Below, in pieces: positions 12,543 to 24,594 of a DNA stretch of 64,000 bases. Origin of the DNA: Crambe crambe (Eukaryota; Porifera; Demospongiae; Poecilosclerida; Crambeidae); the NCBI GenBank assembly GCA_963924555.1, contig OZ004581.1, forward strand, positions 3,658,001-3,722,000, read 5' to 3'. Every line of letters begins with the position of its first letter. The first letter of the stretch is position 1. The notes under the pieces are model-generated. The model did no database searches. It was not told the DNA's origin and saw nothing but the letters and a program-made list of their open reading frames with translations. A program made the translations under genes and the position numbers.

Positions 12543-13651
12543 TTATTCATTAGATTTTTCTCCAGTTATTAAATTTTTCCTTAGTCCCTTTGACTTTTGT
12601 GTGGTTTTTTTATTCCTCTGCTTATATTTTTCCATACATGCGCTTGCATTTGAAAAACCACGAATGGTAACCCAATGTCTGGTTATAAATTCTCGTAATG
12701 TAGTAGCCTCCTTTGTTTCCCAGTTCACAGCTAATAAAGACCAGTAAAATGTAGCATCTTCATTGTCATTTATTTTCTGTATAATAGTCTCCTTTATTCC
12801 TTCATCCTCACTAGCAATCTTTTCATTGATATTTCTTCGAACTTCCTCTTCCATGGCATTAAAAAACATGTATAACATATCATTCACATGAATCAGCCCT
12901 CCTCTATCGATGGCATCTGTCCACTCTTCTGAAGTGTGGTCAATATTTACACTTCCTTTGAAATAATTAAGCATAATAATACACATACATAAGGCATTAT
13001 GCAGTCTTACCTACATCTTCTTCAAGGTCTTTTAGACATAATAAAATTTCTTTCTTCAGTGGGTGGGCAGAATCTTTGATTTTTTTTCTTAGAGATCGGA
13101 CAACATATCCAGCCATGTATCTCAAAGCGTTAGCTTCTAGATAATCCAATGGGGGTACTTCTTTTTCACTGTGTATTGACTTCAGTGGAAAATGTAACTT
13201 TATCATTTTTTTCATAACCTCATCAGTTATAAATTGGAAAAATATGGGGGATGCTTGTATAACAATGCTATCATGTAGGAACTTGCTCCACATGCTTCTA
13301 AAATCATCCCTTGAGCGTAACTTATAATAATTCTCCCACATTCTCTCTCTTTGTACTCTCATGCTCTTTGTGGTGTGAAAACATCCTTCAAGTTTAGACA
13401 CAAGCTCTTCACTGAAAATGTTTGCAGAAGCTTGGTTATCTGAATCTGAAATCCACTCAAGGAGCTTTTCAGCACAGTCACAGGCACTTCTGGCATGTGG
13501 TGAAGGAAGGCTAAATCCTTCATCAGTGAGAACTCTAGATATTGCTTCCCTCACATACTCTAGATAGGTGTATATAGGATATATCAGCTATGCTAGATAG
13601 CTATATAGTACCTCTTGGTGCTTTATCCTTTCCTGGAATCTTAGTAGCCAT
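12543..13651 (-). CDS. Accessory gene of the P-type element, convergent with transposase
   Basis: Three minus-strand exons: 13651-13612 (ATG start), 13559-13011 and 12955-12543 (TAA stop). GT-AG junctions are both phase 1, giving Glu and Gly, for a 333-residue product with no break. The N-terminus is MATKIPGKDK. The central part is acidic and helical with a conserved-looking EANALRYMAGYVVRSLRKK segment near residue 175. The C-terminal third is helical and ends in a basic tail (KQRNKKTTQKSKG). I recognise no catalytic motif; the AGYVV phrase resembles segments seen near the ends of other eukaryotic transposase-like proteins. Its stop lies 32 bp from the transposase stop, with no room for separate terminators. 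It is probably a transposition cofactor or DNA-binding partner; that is inference from location and preservation. Confidence 0.85.
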
Positions 13652-14258
13652 AGCTCATATTTTATATTTTCCCGCCAAAACTTTACCGGCAAACACGGGT
13701 GGCACGGGTTAATCTATGATCACATGAGCGGTTTCCAATCCCGTTCTGTGTAGTATATCTATGTACTAACTACTCTCAGAAAAGAATTTTAATATTATTC
13801 ATTGAACACGGTGCGCACGCTATAATGATATTCATTGATCACATTCCACATTTCAAACCCAACAAGCTTTTCAGAGAGTAGCCAGCATAAAAGGCAGAAC
13901 TTGCCAGCTGTGTAACAGTGTGGCTGGTATTCTGCACTAGCTGCCCTACTTGCCATTCAGCGTCCAACCATAATTATGACTCTGTGCCCCTACCAAATTA
14001 AAGCACAGTGAGTGGGTGGGTTATAGACTGAAAGATAGTTCAGTACTGTATGAGTCAGGACGTTGAAGTGGGATGGCCATATTCTTGCTAGCAGCCAAAA
14101 AAGTAGCTACATCGCTATAGACAGAAGCACTGAGCATGCGTAGTACACTCGCGCGGGCTATAAAATAGTTATTAACCGCGAGCGGTTTGTAGTGAATTAT
14201 AAGCACTCGGGCCTCGTGCTTATAATTCGACTACAAACCTAGCGCTTGGTTAATAATT

Positions 14259-14515
14259 TGCAGCAAAAAAATCTACAACTTATAAGCATTCTGTAACAGG
14301 TATGTAACAGAATAAAAATCCGTAAACCCTAGGCACCGGAAGTACTAATTTTTGATCTGTAGGCAGTTGGTGGGGCAGCAGGTCTGATACAGTCCAAAAA
14401 TACGGACCTGTTACAGACTTGTAGATTTTACTGACCCGTTACAGACCTGTGTACAGGTCATGACTGGTATGTGGGGCAGTCCAGACCTGTTACAAGTTGT
14501 AGATTTTTCGCTGTG
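14259..14515. mobile_element. TA-target MITE, ACACAGCGAAAAATC family, copy 1
   Basis: About 257 bp, ends AATCTACAACTTATAAG and its complement. It matches 38577-38832 in inverted orientation nearly throughout, including the phrases CAGCAGGTCTGATACAG and CACCGGAAGTACTAATT. Right end is followed by TA; the left end is eroded against the neighbouring MITE. Confidence 0.85.
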
Positions 14516-14758
14516 TATAATTGCATTCGAACTGTCTAAAATTGCACTCAGGCTTCCCCTCGTGCAATTACCTAGCCAGTTCCTCATGCAATTATACCCA
14601 AATTACACAAAAGCATGTAATTACCTATACCATAGATAATATAAATACTCCGTATGGATGTGAAACGTTTCCGGATTTTAATCAATGTAGCAATTCAATC
14701 ACTGTAACGCACGGTCACGGACTACGCGCACGGATACAATAGTAAATTACGGGTTTCT

Positions 14759-15108
14759 ATGGCGGAATACATAGCCACTAGCACTGGAGACGGGCTCATG
14801 GAGTCAAGTAGTGATACTGAGGGAGTGAAAGAGGTTTATTTGAAGAGGAAATAGATGCAAAGAAATGTAAGTTTTAGTGTAACAATTTTATTTATTATTA
14901 TTATACAGACACAATTTGTAAGCAGCAGCTACAACCAGTGAGAAAGCCATGTTCTGATCTTTTTCTCTCTATGGTTTCTAACATATTAAAAGAAGAATCA
15001 ATTAAGCTTTCTCCAAAAGAATATAGGAGAGCTCCTGGATTGCATACAGCATTTGGACTGTTCTTGTATCTTCAGCATCCATTGCAAGCATTCTTACTTC
15101 AGAGCTGA
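14759..15108 (+). pseudogene. Two-exon remnant of an unrecognised gene
   Basis: Exon 14759-14866 starts MAEYIATSTGDGLMESSSD. It has a one-base slip near 14830, after which the coherent frame reads GLFEEEIDAKK to a GTAAGT donor. Exon 14909-15108 follows a TTATACAG acceptor, keeps phase 1 (Tyr at the join), and runs about 66 residues (KQQLQPVRKPCSDLFLS onward) to TGA. Without the slip, the first exon would stop at TAG. I recognise no domain. The promoter side is the MITE cluster, so this may be a transposon gene piece or a decayed host gene. Confidence 0.35.
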
Positions 15109-16021
15109 ACAGATGTATTCAATCTGGAAACAAATATAGGCTACCCTCACTCTCACATGTTCTTGATCTGGCTCCTTTTTTTTTGTTTTTTGTGAAATTT
15201 GGTAGGATGGTTCCCATTTACTACTACAATATCAATTATAGCTAGCATCATAAGATTTATGCAACTAGTTAGCTAGCTACATTAGCTATCATACCTATGC
15301 ATGCCAATGGTTGAATGATACATTTGTTGCAGCAATGTTGCTGTGTTTGTTGCCATTTTTATTATCCAAAAACTGAATTATGCCATAGGCAATTTTTCAA
15401 TTAGCTACATAAAGAAAGCATGTGTGTTTTGATAGTGCCACAAAGTGTGAAGGAGTGACTAGTCCCTGAAAATGACGCTTTCTCCCAGTGCACTGACCCT
15501 TTAACTGTGTAAAGATGTGAAAAACTGCTATCCCAGCATTATCATGTGGATGAAAATCTAACAAAAATATCAGCCATTATTGAGTCTTGAGTTGCTATGT
15601 TTAACCACCATGATAATATTTTACATTTGTTTTACTTTCTCCCAGTCTCCCACAAGGTAAGGATTTTCAGGTTGCTCTTTTTTTTTTCAATGCATGATAA
15701 TAAGTGCTATTATAATCTAACAAAAGTATTATTTCAGTCCAAGTAACTAAATAATACCATCTTCCTTAAAATGTTTTGGTGTACTTTTAAGCTATAAACT
15801 AAGTAACATTCACTTACTACACTATTATATCAGTAAATTCCGCGCATTAAAGTTGCATGGAGTGAAAAGGTAAGTGATAAAATGGACAGAACTGTACTGC
15901 AGTTGGTGTTAGAACACTGTCCTCAAGCGTTACAGTGATTATTCCGCAAAAAGTCCATATATCATCCGTATACGCGGGCGTTTCATGTCCACCGGAGGTA
16001 CTGTATTATCTATGCCTATAC

Positions 16022-16140
16022 TAATTAGGTATATAAGGCCTTTACCTGATATACTTGATTAGTATTGCATCAAGGCTTGATTCATAACCAGACTAGTGCC
16101 TAGGGTTCATGTTCTGAGCATTGAGAGAAAGCTAATGAAA
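16022..16140 (+). repeat. Dispersed repeat block L, third copy
   Basis: Matches 6970-7085 and 25065-25155 (phrases AAGGCCTTTAC, GCATCAAGG, CATAACCAGACTAGTGCC). It lies head-to-head with an inverted block R copy at 16430-16845, so together they look like a rearranged single element. Confidence 0.65.
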
Positions 16141-16410
16141 AATTTGCTTGTCAGTTGTGATCAGCAGTGGCCTGAAATCTCCAAACTATCATGTTCTAGT
16201 CAAATCCAACACATACACTCTGTTCTCTGTCAGAGAAATATTACACTGGATCACATCACAAGAATATCTTCCTTGAGGGTAAGATGCAGATTCAAATTCC
16301 AATTTCAATTGGGGACTTTCTCTTAGGCATGATTTCTCTCTATTGGAATTTCAGGGACTGGCAAAAATTTTTTTCCTACTTCATAAAAATGTGCTTTATT
16401 CCATATATCA

Positions 16411-16443
16411 GAGAGTACAATAGTACTCTCTAAGTAGGGATGG
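16411..16443 (+). repeat. GTAGGGATG-hairpin core motif, copy 2
   Basis: Stem AGAGAGTAC (16411-16419), loop AATA, GTACTCTCT (16424-16432), then GTAGGGATG (16435-16443). It is the exact reverse complement arrangement of copy 1. Confidence 0.85.
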
Positions 16444-16845
16444 CACAGATTGCCCCATTGGACTAATGCTTAGTATTTTCCTTCATAACTCCAGAATACT
16501 TCCCTCCTACAGTCAGCAACTCCTAACTTGAAGACAGAACACCTTCAATGTCCTAGGACTCCAGTATGAAGAGCAGAAGACAAAGCAGTATCATTTTACG
16601 ACTTCTAAATTGTCGTTTTCATCTGGTTATTCATTATCCATCATTAAACAACTTATTAGAAATGGTTCATTCAAATGCTATAATTTTTATACCACACTAT
16701 TTAAAATTGACTGCGCTATAATCCTTTACCTTCAACTCGACCTGTTCAAAGATAGCATGTCATTTTCCAACTTGCTAGCTTTCAACCTACAATGTGGCAG
16801 ACATTTATATGCCCTGCCCTGTACATATGATTCTTGTAAAGACTT
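16430..16845 (-). repeat. Dispersed repeat block R, inverted copy
   Basis: The reverse complement aligns with 7086-7460 across most of its length (for example CAGCAACTCCTAACTTGAAG here). The open frame at 16610-16858 is repeat sequence, not a gene. Confidence 0.7.
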
Positions 16846-17178
16846 AAAGCTAAGCTAACCAGTTCTATCGGCTACTTGCAAGCTGCAAGGGGAATCATTA
16901 TGGATAAAGTTTGCTTGAAGCATTTTTGTACACATACATAGTACTTTGACTAGTAATACGTAGGACTGAAGCTCTCTCTCTCTCTCTACAGGAAGCTTTA
17001 AGCTAACCAGCTCAAATCAATACCTGCAAGGGAATCAAATTAGGTCATACGGCTATTGAATGGATAGTATATAACCACATACGTATGTACCCTAAAACTG
17101 TCTGGTTGCTCACTTGCTTTAAAGGTCCCTCCACAAAAATAAAACCGAACACAAAAAATAATTATAGTTTGTACATAC

Positions 17179-17491
17179 CTTGAAAAATCACAGTAGCAGA
17201 CGAGTTACTAGTAACATTGTTACAACGCTCATTACAAACCAATTTGGCCAGACCCAGCTGAGGTGCACATATCAGCTGAACTATACGTGGGCCCGAACAA
17301 TTCATATAGTTTCGAAGACGAGAGTTCACACATGAGAAACCATTCATCGACAACCTACTATGACACCCAGTACTTTGCTTACAAAGAACAGTAACAACTC
17401 CATTTTGGTAGCAGGGGATATACTGAGGACTATCAGACTGAGTACTGTTTAATACAATAGTTGCTGCAAATAATATAAGAAACGAGTTCAT
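17179..17491 (-). CDS. Signal-peptide and Cys-rich first coding exon, probably of the FN3 gene
   Basis: Read on the minus strand from ATG at 17491, this exon encodes a hydrophobic leader (MNSFLILFAATIVL) and then about 85 residues with eight or more cysteines and several N-glycosylation sequons, so a secreted or extracellular segment. A TTG-started reading would extend the hydrophobic stretch upstream, but an in-frame stop lies just beyond it. The exon ends CAAG at a GTATGT donor in phase 1, matching the phase-1 start of the FN3 exon at 5925 and giving Gly at the join. Together the four exons would make 333 residues: signal, Cys-rich domain, FN3, TM, tail. The implied intron of about 11.25 kb is filled with transposons. 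Further exons inside it cannot be excluded, and no second FN3 was found. Cys-rich fold not recognised. Confidence 0.6.
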
Positions 17492-17529
17492 CAATATAAT
17501 CAAAGATATGAGAATAAGAATTGACAACT

Positions 17530-19178
17530 CCTGTACTATTTTTTAGCCATTGTGGTACTATTAAATGTCCATATACGTACAACCATGTGGTTTTGTGGAC
17601 AAAAAGGTAATATTTTCACTGCTGGGATAGCTGCAACAATACTCTTACCTTCATAGCTCAAAAGTATCGAACCAATTACTGTTAAAGATTATGCTTGCCC
17701 AGTCACTAGTTGAAGTAGCTAACCGTTGCCATAAACTAACAGCTGCATGTAGTTGTCCATATCATATCATATGTGAGAAAATCACTCATGATTCAGGTCC
17801 TAGGTAGGTAGCTAGGCACTGTCACGGTGTAGCAAGAAATCACCTCAGACAATGAACATAAGTAGATAGTGAAGTCTTTGTTTTCAGGCTTGCAGCAGCT
17901 CTAATTATTCTCATTAGGCATGTGGCTAAAATGCTCTTTTTTCCCTTTTTTTCCTGCAGTGCTCCCCTAGCAGACCCATTATTCTTTTCATAGTTAGCCT
18001 CACCAATATAATATATTATTTTTGAACTGTGCGTAGCTTTAAAATGTATTTTTGCGAACAGTTTTCTTGCTTAAGGATGCAAAAAAAAAACTTACTCAGA
18101 ATGCAATGCTAGCACTTGATAATCATCAAGAGCACCCATGTCACAGCCATGTGCAGGCACGGGGGCGAGGTTATAGTAGCTATAACAATGACTGCAGCCT
18201 ATTATTCTGCCTATTCAATGAATCTTGACGCTCTAAGAGTCCAACGAAACAAAGAGGTGAGGAGAGAAAGAGAAATACGGTTCAAAGGTCAATAGCTACA
18301 GCAAGCCTAGCCAGGCTGGCGAAGATAGAAACAAGCAAGGGGCCTGAGACTGCAGTAAGCCTAGATACCAAGCAAAATGCTAGATAAGCTTACTGAAAAG
18401 CCTTACTGAAGGAAGAAGAGCAAAGCATAGGCATCACCAGCCCTAATTTCAAAGCAAAATAAGATGGTCACAGATTTTCTGTGGGTGCAGGCTAGTTTTG
18501 CTAACATATTAACCCCATTATGCTCAAAATATGCCCCGTTATTCTGGCATTATGCAGGAAGTCCCGATTATTCTCAGAATTATGCTGGCATAATCTACCT
18601 AAGCCCATAATATTAATTTTAAAAATGATGTACTCACTTGATCTCGTTGGCGATATTGCAAGTACGAAAAACACGCTAATCAGGCCTAAAGAAAGTTTCA
18701 ATCCCATGCCGCCAGATAATTTGTAAATAACTTTCATCCAATACAGAATTTGCACAGTCTACTCCTGATCCTTACACCCTGGATCCAAATACTAAAATAC
18801 ATAAGCTCAAGCCTAGGTACCACCACATGTATATGCAAACGACCCTTTACCTCTTTTAGTCAGACTAGCTATGCGCAGAACTGTGGACTGAAATGGTAGT
18901 GGATTAGAGTGTGATTGGGTGATGATCAAAGTTACTGGAATGGTTCTCAGTAAATGTAGCTTCATGGGAGCAGTTCTCTCTGAATAAGTAACTTTCCAGT
19001 TCCTGGTGCTGCTCATTTGAGAGCCGCTCATATGGTCACATTGATCAGTGGCCAGCCTCTATGGGATTGTATAACTTCATATTTGCAGTGAGATGCCCCA
19101 GTAATCAAAGAATTACTTTTGTGTTAATTCTAGCTAATAGTAGCTAGCACACATCTCATGAACCCTCTTTCCCCACAG
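17530..19178. other. Intergenic stretch, nothing recognised
   Basis: Upstream (minus sense) of the signal-peptide exon, so it should contain that gene's promoter and 5-prime UTR, but I see no clear TATA box or initiator. Short open frames on both strands overlap antisense and have no domains. Confidence 0.4.
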
Positions 19179-20078
19179 GAGCAGCTTCATAGCATAAAGA
19201 ATCAGATTCTTGCAAGGGTAAGTTTTCAAAAGTTTGTACATGATAGCAAGAATTTCACACCTGCTATAAAGAATCAGTATCCTGCCGAGTGTCATGCTAT
19301 GCATGCTAACCTTTTAGCAGGTCTGAAATTCCTGTTATCATGTACGAACCTTCAACACTTTTGACTTTGAAGTTTATTATTTCCTGACAGGAATTGCTTG
19401 GCTTGCCGAAATTTTTATATTTTTATAATACAGTATACTTGCCCTATGCCCTATGCTATCACTTGACATTGATAAGGGTTAGAATTGATATTTTACTTGG
19501 GTTAATTACTAGCATACTATAGCTAGACCTATATACTGTACAGGCTCTGCTAATTGAACACTTCAATCATTCTTAGAAACTTGGTTTTCATTTAAGTTAT
19601 TTATTCCACATGTCTAGAAGGATATTTAACTAGCTACTTGGAGCACACCACGAAACTTAATATCCAATATTGTAAGACAGGTGAAGGGGAATTAAACTCA
19701 TATAATGTACATAAAGGGGGTCAAACTGTTAAAGCTAAATTTAACATTCTGTAGTTGGGCAGGACCTGCCATAGTGGCCCAGTACCCCATGCTGGCTTCC
19801 CAAGGAATAGTGTTTTGGTAATGCTGCCAGATACACATAGCCATGATACAGTGATTGTTTGGGGACAGTTCATCATCAAGGTTCCAGATATGAATCCATC
19901 AGACCTAGATGGATTCATATTATTTACCCCATCCATGCATCCACCACTTTTTAGAGAGTACCACAAGTATGAGGTACAGCATAATTCCTTCACAGAGCAT
20001 CTACCAGAACACAGAGAGAAAGAGGTGATGCAGAAGAGCAGCCACAAATACATGCCTAATCTGAACCATAAAGAACAT
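19179..20078 (+). CDS. Two in-frame exons of an unrecognised gene
   Basis: Exon 19179-19217 (after CTCTTTCCCCACAG, before GTAAGT) encodes EQLHSIKNQILAR. Exon 19755-20078 (after CATTCTGTAG, before GTAAGT) encodes 108 residues and is phase 0 at both ends, matching the first. The larger exon contains VIVWGQFIIKVPDMNPSDLDGF-type sequence, mixed hydrophobic and charged, and a His/Glu/Lys-rich end. No signal, TM or known motif is visible. The short exon loosely recalls QLQ-type sequences (Q-L-x-x-I-x-x-Q-I) but is too short to assign. Start and 3-prime exons were not located. The antisense frame at 19721-20098 is a shadow. Confidence 0.4.
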
Positions 20079-21759
20079 GTAAGTGAAACAATACACAAGC
20101 CTTACCTACTATGATGAAAAGTAAAATGCTCCACAGGAGGAAAAAAGATGCACATCCGTATGTTCACAGTAATGTATGAAAGAATTATGTGCCTCAATTT
20201 TATCGATCATCTATAAAAAAAGATTTGTAGCTCAAAGGTATACATACATAATACTGAATATATAATTATTGAGGCAAAAATGAAATGCTGATCTGATCTG
20301 ATGTACATATCATTATTGCCTGTGCTTGTTCCATATCTATGGAACCTCCCACCCTGGAAAAACACCCACACAAAGCTACTCTGGTAAGAAAGTACTCCAA
20401 ATCCCCATGTGATACATCTTCTCTCCATTCTGGTGGGTCAAGCTCCCAAGTAACATGAAGTTTTTATTCTTTGGTAGTGCTAGCCCAACCCACCCATACC
20501 CTGTCGACCCCACAATAATTAAAGATTCAGACTCTGAGTCACTTAGAATTTGATACAATATTATTATGACCTATTATATTTGAACTTTGACTGATATGTG
20601 GTAGCATGGGAAGAGTGGAATAGTAAGAATGGCACATACCACCATGATTTGCTTCATGCATTTTTGACCATTCTCACACTCACTCTATCATCCAAAAGAA
20701 CTAGGATCGTACGTATGTAATGGTTGTCTGTTAACAGATCTCCATAATTTCATGGTGGCTTTAATATGAACATTAAGGAAAAGATAGCACTCCAATATTT
20801 CCATCTCTTGGTTTGTGTGTAGGGCTATTCCATACTCACACAATATTAAGTAAGGCTATACAAGGGGTTACTGTGATGTTAAATGCCGAGGCACAATGCT
20901 GGGAGTATCATTGAAATTAGATGGTCATTTGTTCCTATGTAGCTAGCTATATGCATGCCTACATCTGGCAAACAATGTTTGATAGTGATTATGATGTAAA
21001 ATACCTTAAATCAAAATGTTGCTGAAGCATTGGTCATATTAGACATATTCATCACTGATGGTGATGGACCTTCAACAGAAATGATTTGTGTAGATCTGAT
21101 ATTGGTAGCAGGTTGAGTTATGTTGCTGATTAAATTGAAAGCAACAACAACAACATTAAAAAAGACTTATTACCTTAGACCTAATACTGATCCAATTTTT
21201 CGAATATCACATTTACAGCACTGAGTAGCATCACTGATGCGTAACCATACAAACAGGTTCATTCGTCATCTTGATAAGCATAAGACCTCATTAGAGTTCT
21301 ACAGCTGGTACATGGATTATTTCACCGGAAATATTGTTTTGATGCGCATAGCAAGGATAAGTAATTGCTTTACTAACTATCCTATCATAATAATCAATAT
21401 TATGAGCCTTGATCACTTGATCACTTTATTATTGTTATCCATTTAAATGCTAGTGAAATGCAACCATGCATATGATCAGGAAGGGACTAATCATCTACAC
21501 TACTGCAGTTTGCTGAAGATGAGTGGAGTAATATTCAATGTGCTGTTCAACTTCTGTGCCTAGAATGAACTTCAATAGAAAGATTGTTTCTGCATCAAAT
21601 TGATTATGCCTCACTGAAAGTGTTTATTGAGCACAAGCCATAAACATTGGAAGCATTTTCTGATGGATGCAATAGCACAAGACTAATCAAAAGCATTCAG
21701 TTGAAAACTAGATTGACTTCAACTTGAATTCTGTATCAGAAACTATAGTCTTACCACCA
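20079..21759. other. Unassigned stretch before the transporter gene
   Basis: Contains no exon I can support. Minus-strand frames near 20207-20558 are open in more than one phase, but each is broken. The last few hundred bases should hold the transporter promoter; I saw no distinctive element. Confidence 0.35.
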
Positions 21760-23619
21760 ATGATGGCACCGAGAAATACCAGAGAGCAGCAAGTCAGTAC
21801 TCACGTGGTTCTTCCCAAACAGTCCATAGCATGTGATCTTTGCCCTCGATCCAAAGCAATCGCCATCATCTTTCTACTCACCTTTGTTTCAGGTATGATT
21901 GCTGGCATAATGGAATATAATGCTCCTGCTGCCATTAGCAGTGGATTGCAAAACAAATTCTTTTCTGATTAAGTTTGGGTCCTATTCTATCACAATTCTT
22001 GGTTTTATTCTATACCCACTCTGCGGATTTATGGCTGATATTTGCTGTGGGCGATACTGGACAGTTACAATGAGTCTGTGTCTGATGGCATTAGGTGCAT
22101 TGGTCAATTCAATTGCTTCTCCCCTTCATGAGGAATCTCAGCCTGATAATCCTGCTCCAATCGCACTGTCAGCAGTCTCTTATTTGCTGTGCTTAGTTGG
22201 TGTTGCTGGATTTGAGGCAAATGTGGTACAATTTGGTTTAGATCAACTGATGGATCACAATAGCAGATACCTCAGCTTGTACTTGCACTGGCTGGTTTGG
22301 TTTGAGACACTAGGAGGAACTATAAGCATTACCCCCCCAGCTTTGCCTGACTGTGATGTTTTAAGCATCTCATCGAATTTTGAGTTGAAGAGCACATTCC
22401 AGTTAATGCCACTACCTTACTTCCTTTTTTTTGATCTTTTCAGTCATAATCGTAATTCAAATGCGAAAAACTTTCTACACAGAACTTGGAAGTATCGTCC
22501 CATACAATAAAAATTATTAGATATGCTATTAGACACCACCATCCTCAACGAAGAAGAAGTGCATTTTTCTATTACTCTGGCTTGCAGCCTGGAAGGCTTG
22601 ACTTGGCTAAGAGTCATTATGGTGGCCTGTTTTCAACTGAAGATGTAGAAAATGTTAAAACGTTTCTTCAGCTATTGTGTTTGATACTCAGTATGGGACC
22701 CATATACATACTCTCAGTGTCGACATCTTATTTTATGTATCAACATTATGTCGAGCATTTAGTAAATATATCACTGATAACGAATCACTGTTTGAAATTC
22801 TGGCCTCTCTTAGGCAGTGGGAATTCGTCAAATATGGTATCGTTGCTATTCTTCCCTGTATACACTGTCATCATTTTCAAAATACTCAAAACGATTCCCA
22901 GAATACTCATTCGTTTGCTAATAGGATTTATAATACTGACAGCATGTGTACTCAGCATTTTATTAACAGAAATTCTGAGCTATCATCAGTTTGCGACCAA
23001 TGAAAGATACAGTAATGAAACACTTGAATGTGCATTTATAACTAACAATGGCACATCTAGTTTACATGCACACTGGACAGTTCTTATTGCACCAAATCTA
23101 TTGCATGGATTTGCTACTCTGATAATTCTTGCTACAATTTTCGAATTCATTTCTGCTCAGAGTCCAAAGTCTATGATTGGCCTGATAATCGGAACCTTGT
23201 ACTCCATTAAAGGAATATTTCAGTTGATTGGTGTTATCATTTCAGTGCCATTTACTTTGGAAAGTGTTTGGGGTCATGAACCCAAATTTGCTGACAATGT
23301 CACAGAGATTTGGTTGAGAGAAAGTGGCCATTATTCTAGCTGTGAGTTGTGGTACTTGGTTGTCACATCAGTAGTTGGAATTCTTGCAACTATTTTTTTC
23401 TCTGTTGGTGCTTGGAGGTACAAGTATAGAAAACGAGAAGAAGATCCATTTTCACAGGCTGATATCGAGGATATTGTAACTAGGAATATTGAACGGGAAC
23501 CTCGTGACTTGCAGGAAGTAGCATCAGTGGAGGTCAATAATAGCAAGAGACAACTACTTTATGATCATACAGCACACAATTTTAATTATAGGTCCACAAG
23601 TCATGACATGCATATGTAA
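21760..23619 (+). pseudogene. POT/PTR2-family (SLC15-like) transporter with frame breaks
   Basis: Proton-coupled oligopeptide transporter family, plasma or lysosomal membrane. ATG at 21760 (MAPRNTREQQ). Family signatures: TM2-3 loop GFMADICCGRYWTV, and the C-terminal FEFISAQSPKSMIGLIIG, which is the PTR2 signature. About 12 hydrophobic segments span the locus, and the cytosolic C-tail ends TSHDMHM before TAA. The frame changes three times. The change at about 22350-22445 can be an intron (GTGATG donor at 22353, TTTTCAG acceptor ending 22443, phase 1). The changes near 21965 (stop TAA after NKFFSD) and 22495-22515 (stop TAG after IVPYNKNY) look like +1 slips next to T and A runs. A 44-bp intron at 21893-21936 would also bridge the first. 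So it is either a young pseudogene or a working gene with assembly errors. Confidence 0.8.
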
Positions 23620-24594
23620 ACACTTTCACTTTCATGTGTGTATTAATTGTCATTTCATGTTATCATTCCTATACTTTGGCTGCTCATTTTTATTAAACTT
23701 ATCATGCACCAGTATGAGGCATGGACTGACTTTATTCATAATTATCTCACCTTCTGCCTTCGAAGGGAGAAATCAGGATTAATAATGCAATATATACCTG
23801 TAGAAATGTAGCACACAATCACATGCACGTGACAAGACTGAGCTGGATGCTGTTTTGAGCTATGTATTATACATTGAATCTAGGTAGGTAGTGTATTTAC
23901 TAGACTTGTTATCATATACAAAGCTACCTATATTTTTTATGGATATATATAGTATTGTCCCGAATATCTCCATTCATCAGTGCATTATTCAAGAGACTTT
24001 CACTTCCAGCTTGAATCTATGAAACAATGCAAGTAAAAATAATACATAACTTAATGCATTATACAAAAAAAAAGAGAACACTTCTCCAAGTACCTTAATT
24101 AGCTATCACTCATTCACAAAAGTTCTAATGTTGGGGTCAACTAATAACAAAATAAGTCAAGTGATTTCTGGAAGCAAGCATTTGGTCATAGCATCTACAT
24201 AACTATCTAACAGGTTCATTTGCATAACTGCTGTTGCACATTGATGCATGCATGAGGAGAAAGAGTACCTTTAAATCAATAGTTCCCTGATGTAATCAAT
24301 ACAGTCATTTAGCTATTGGTCGCATCCAAGGGTCAACTCGGCTGTATACCTATCTAACGAAAATTTCCCAATTTACAGTAGATAACTTATTGAATAGAAA
24401 CATGTGGAACATCATATGTAGGCTAGCTACTATAGCAATGGAAAAGTCTACCAACCATCTATAACACTATATGGGGGCATGGAAGCTCCCAGCCTTTTCT
24501 TCACCTGTAATACAAGAATGCATATAGCTACATGACCCAATGGGGTGTGTGATAGACTGGCCATCTTCACTGTGACAGGGTGGCACATAGCAAA

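Larger units (their letters stand above)
9078..13763 (+). mobile_element. P-superfamily DNA transposon, full length (4,686 bp)
   Basis: Terminal inverted repeats 9078-9113 and 13728-13763 match at 35 of 36 positions, starting CATAGATATACTACAC and ending GGAAACCGC. Flanking 7-bp direct repeats TACTAAC mark the target site. The element carries two convergent genes: a nine-exon transposase on plus (with a nonsense codon) and a three-exon accessory gene on minus. No THAP zinc finger is apparent before the first transposase exon, but a splice-acceptor-like tract (TTTTCTTGCCCATAG) just before 9561 allows an upstream exon. It sits inside the first intron of the minus-strand FN3 gene. Confidence 0.92.
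8883..14258 (+). mobile_element. Second copy of the MITE, split by a P-superfamily insertion
   Basis: 8883-9077 and 13771-14258 are the left and right parts of the same MITE as 8168-8876. The uninterrupted copy reads CTTATACTAACTACT at 8354-8370, whereas here TACTAAC occurs both at 9071-9077 and 13764-13770, flanking the insertion. The empty site in the neighbouring copy therefore proves the P-element boundaries and a 7-bp target duplication. Confidence 0.85.

Noticed and set aside
19721-20098. 125-codon minus ORF
   Set aside because: Antisense shadow of the better supported plus exon with GT-AG borders and phase match.
22677-23003. 108-codon plus ORF within the transporter
   Set aside because: Out-of-frame shadow of the hydrophobic transporter sequence.
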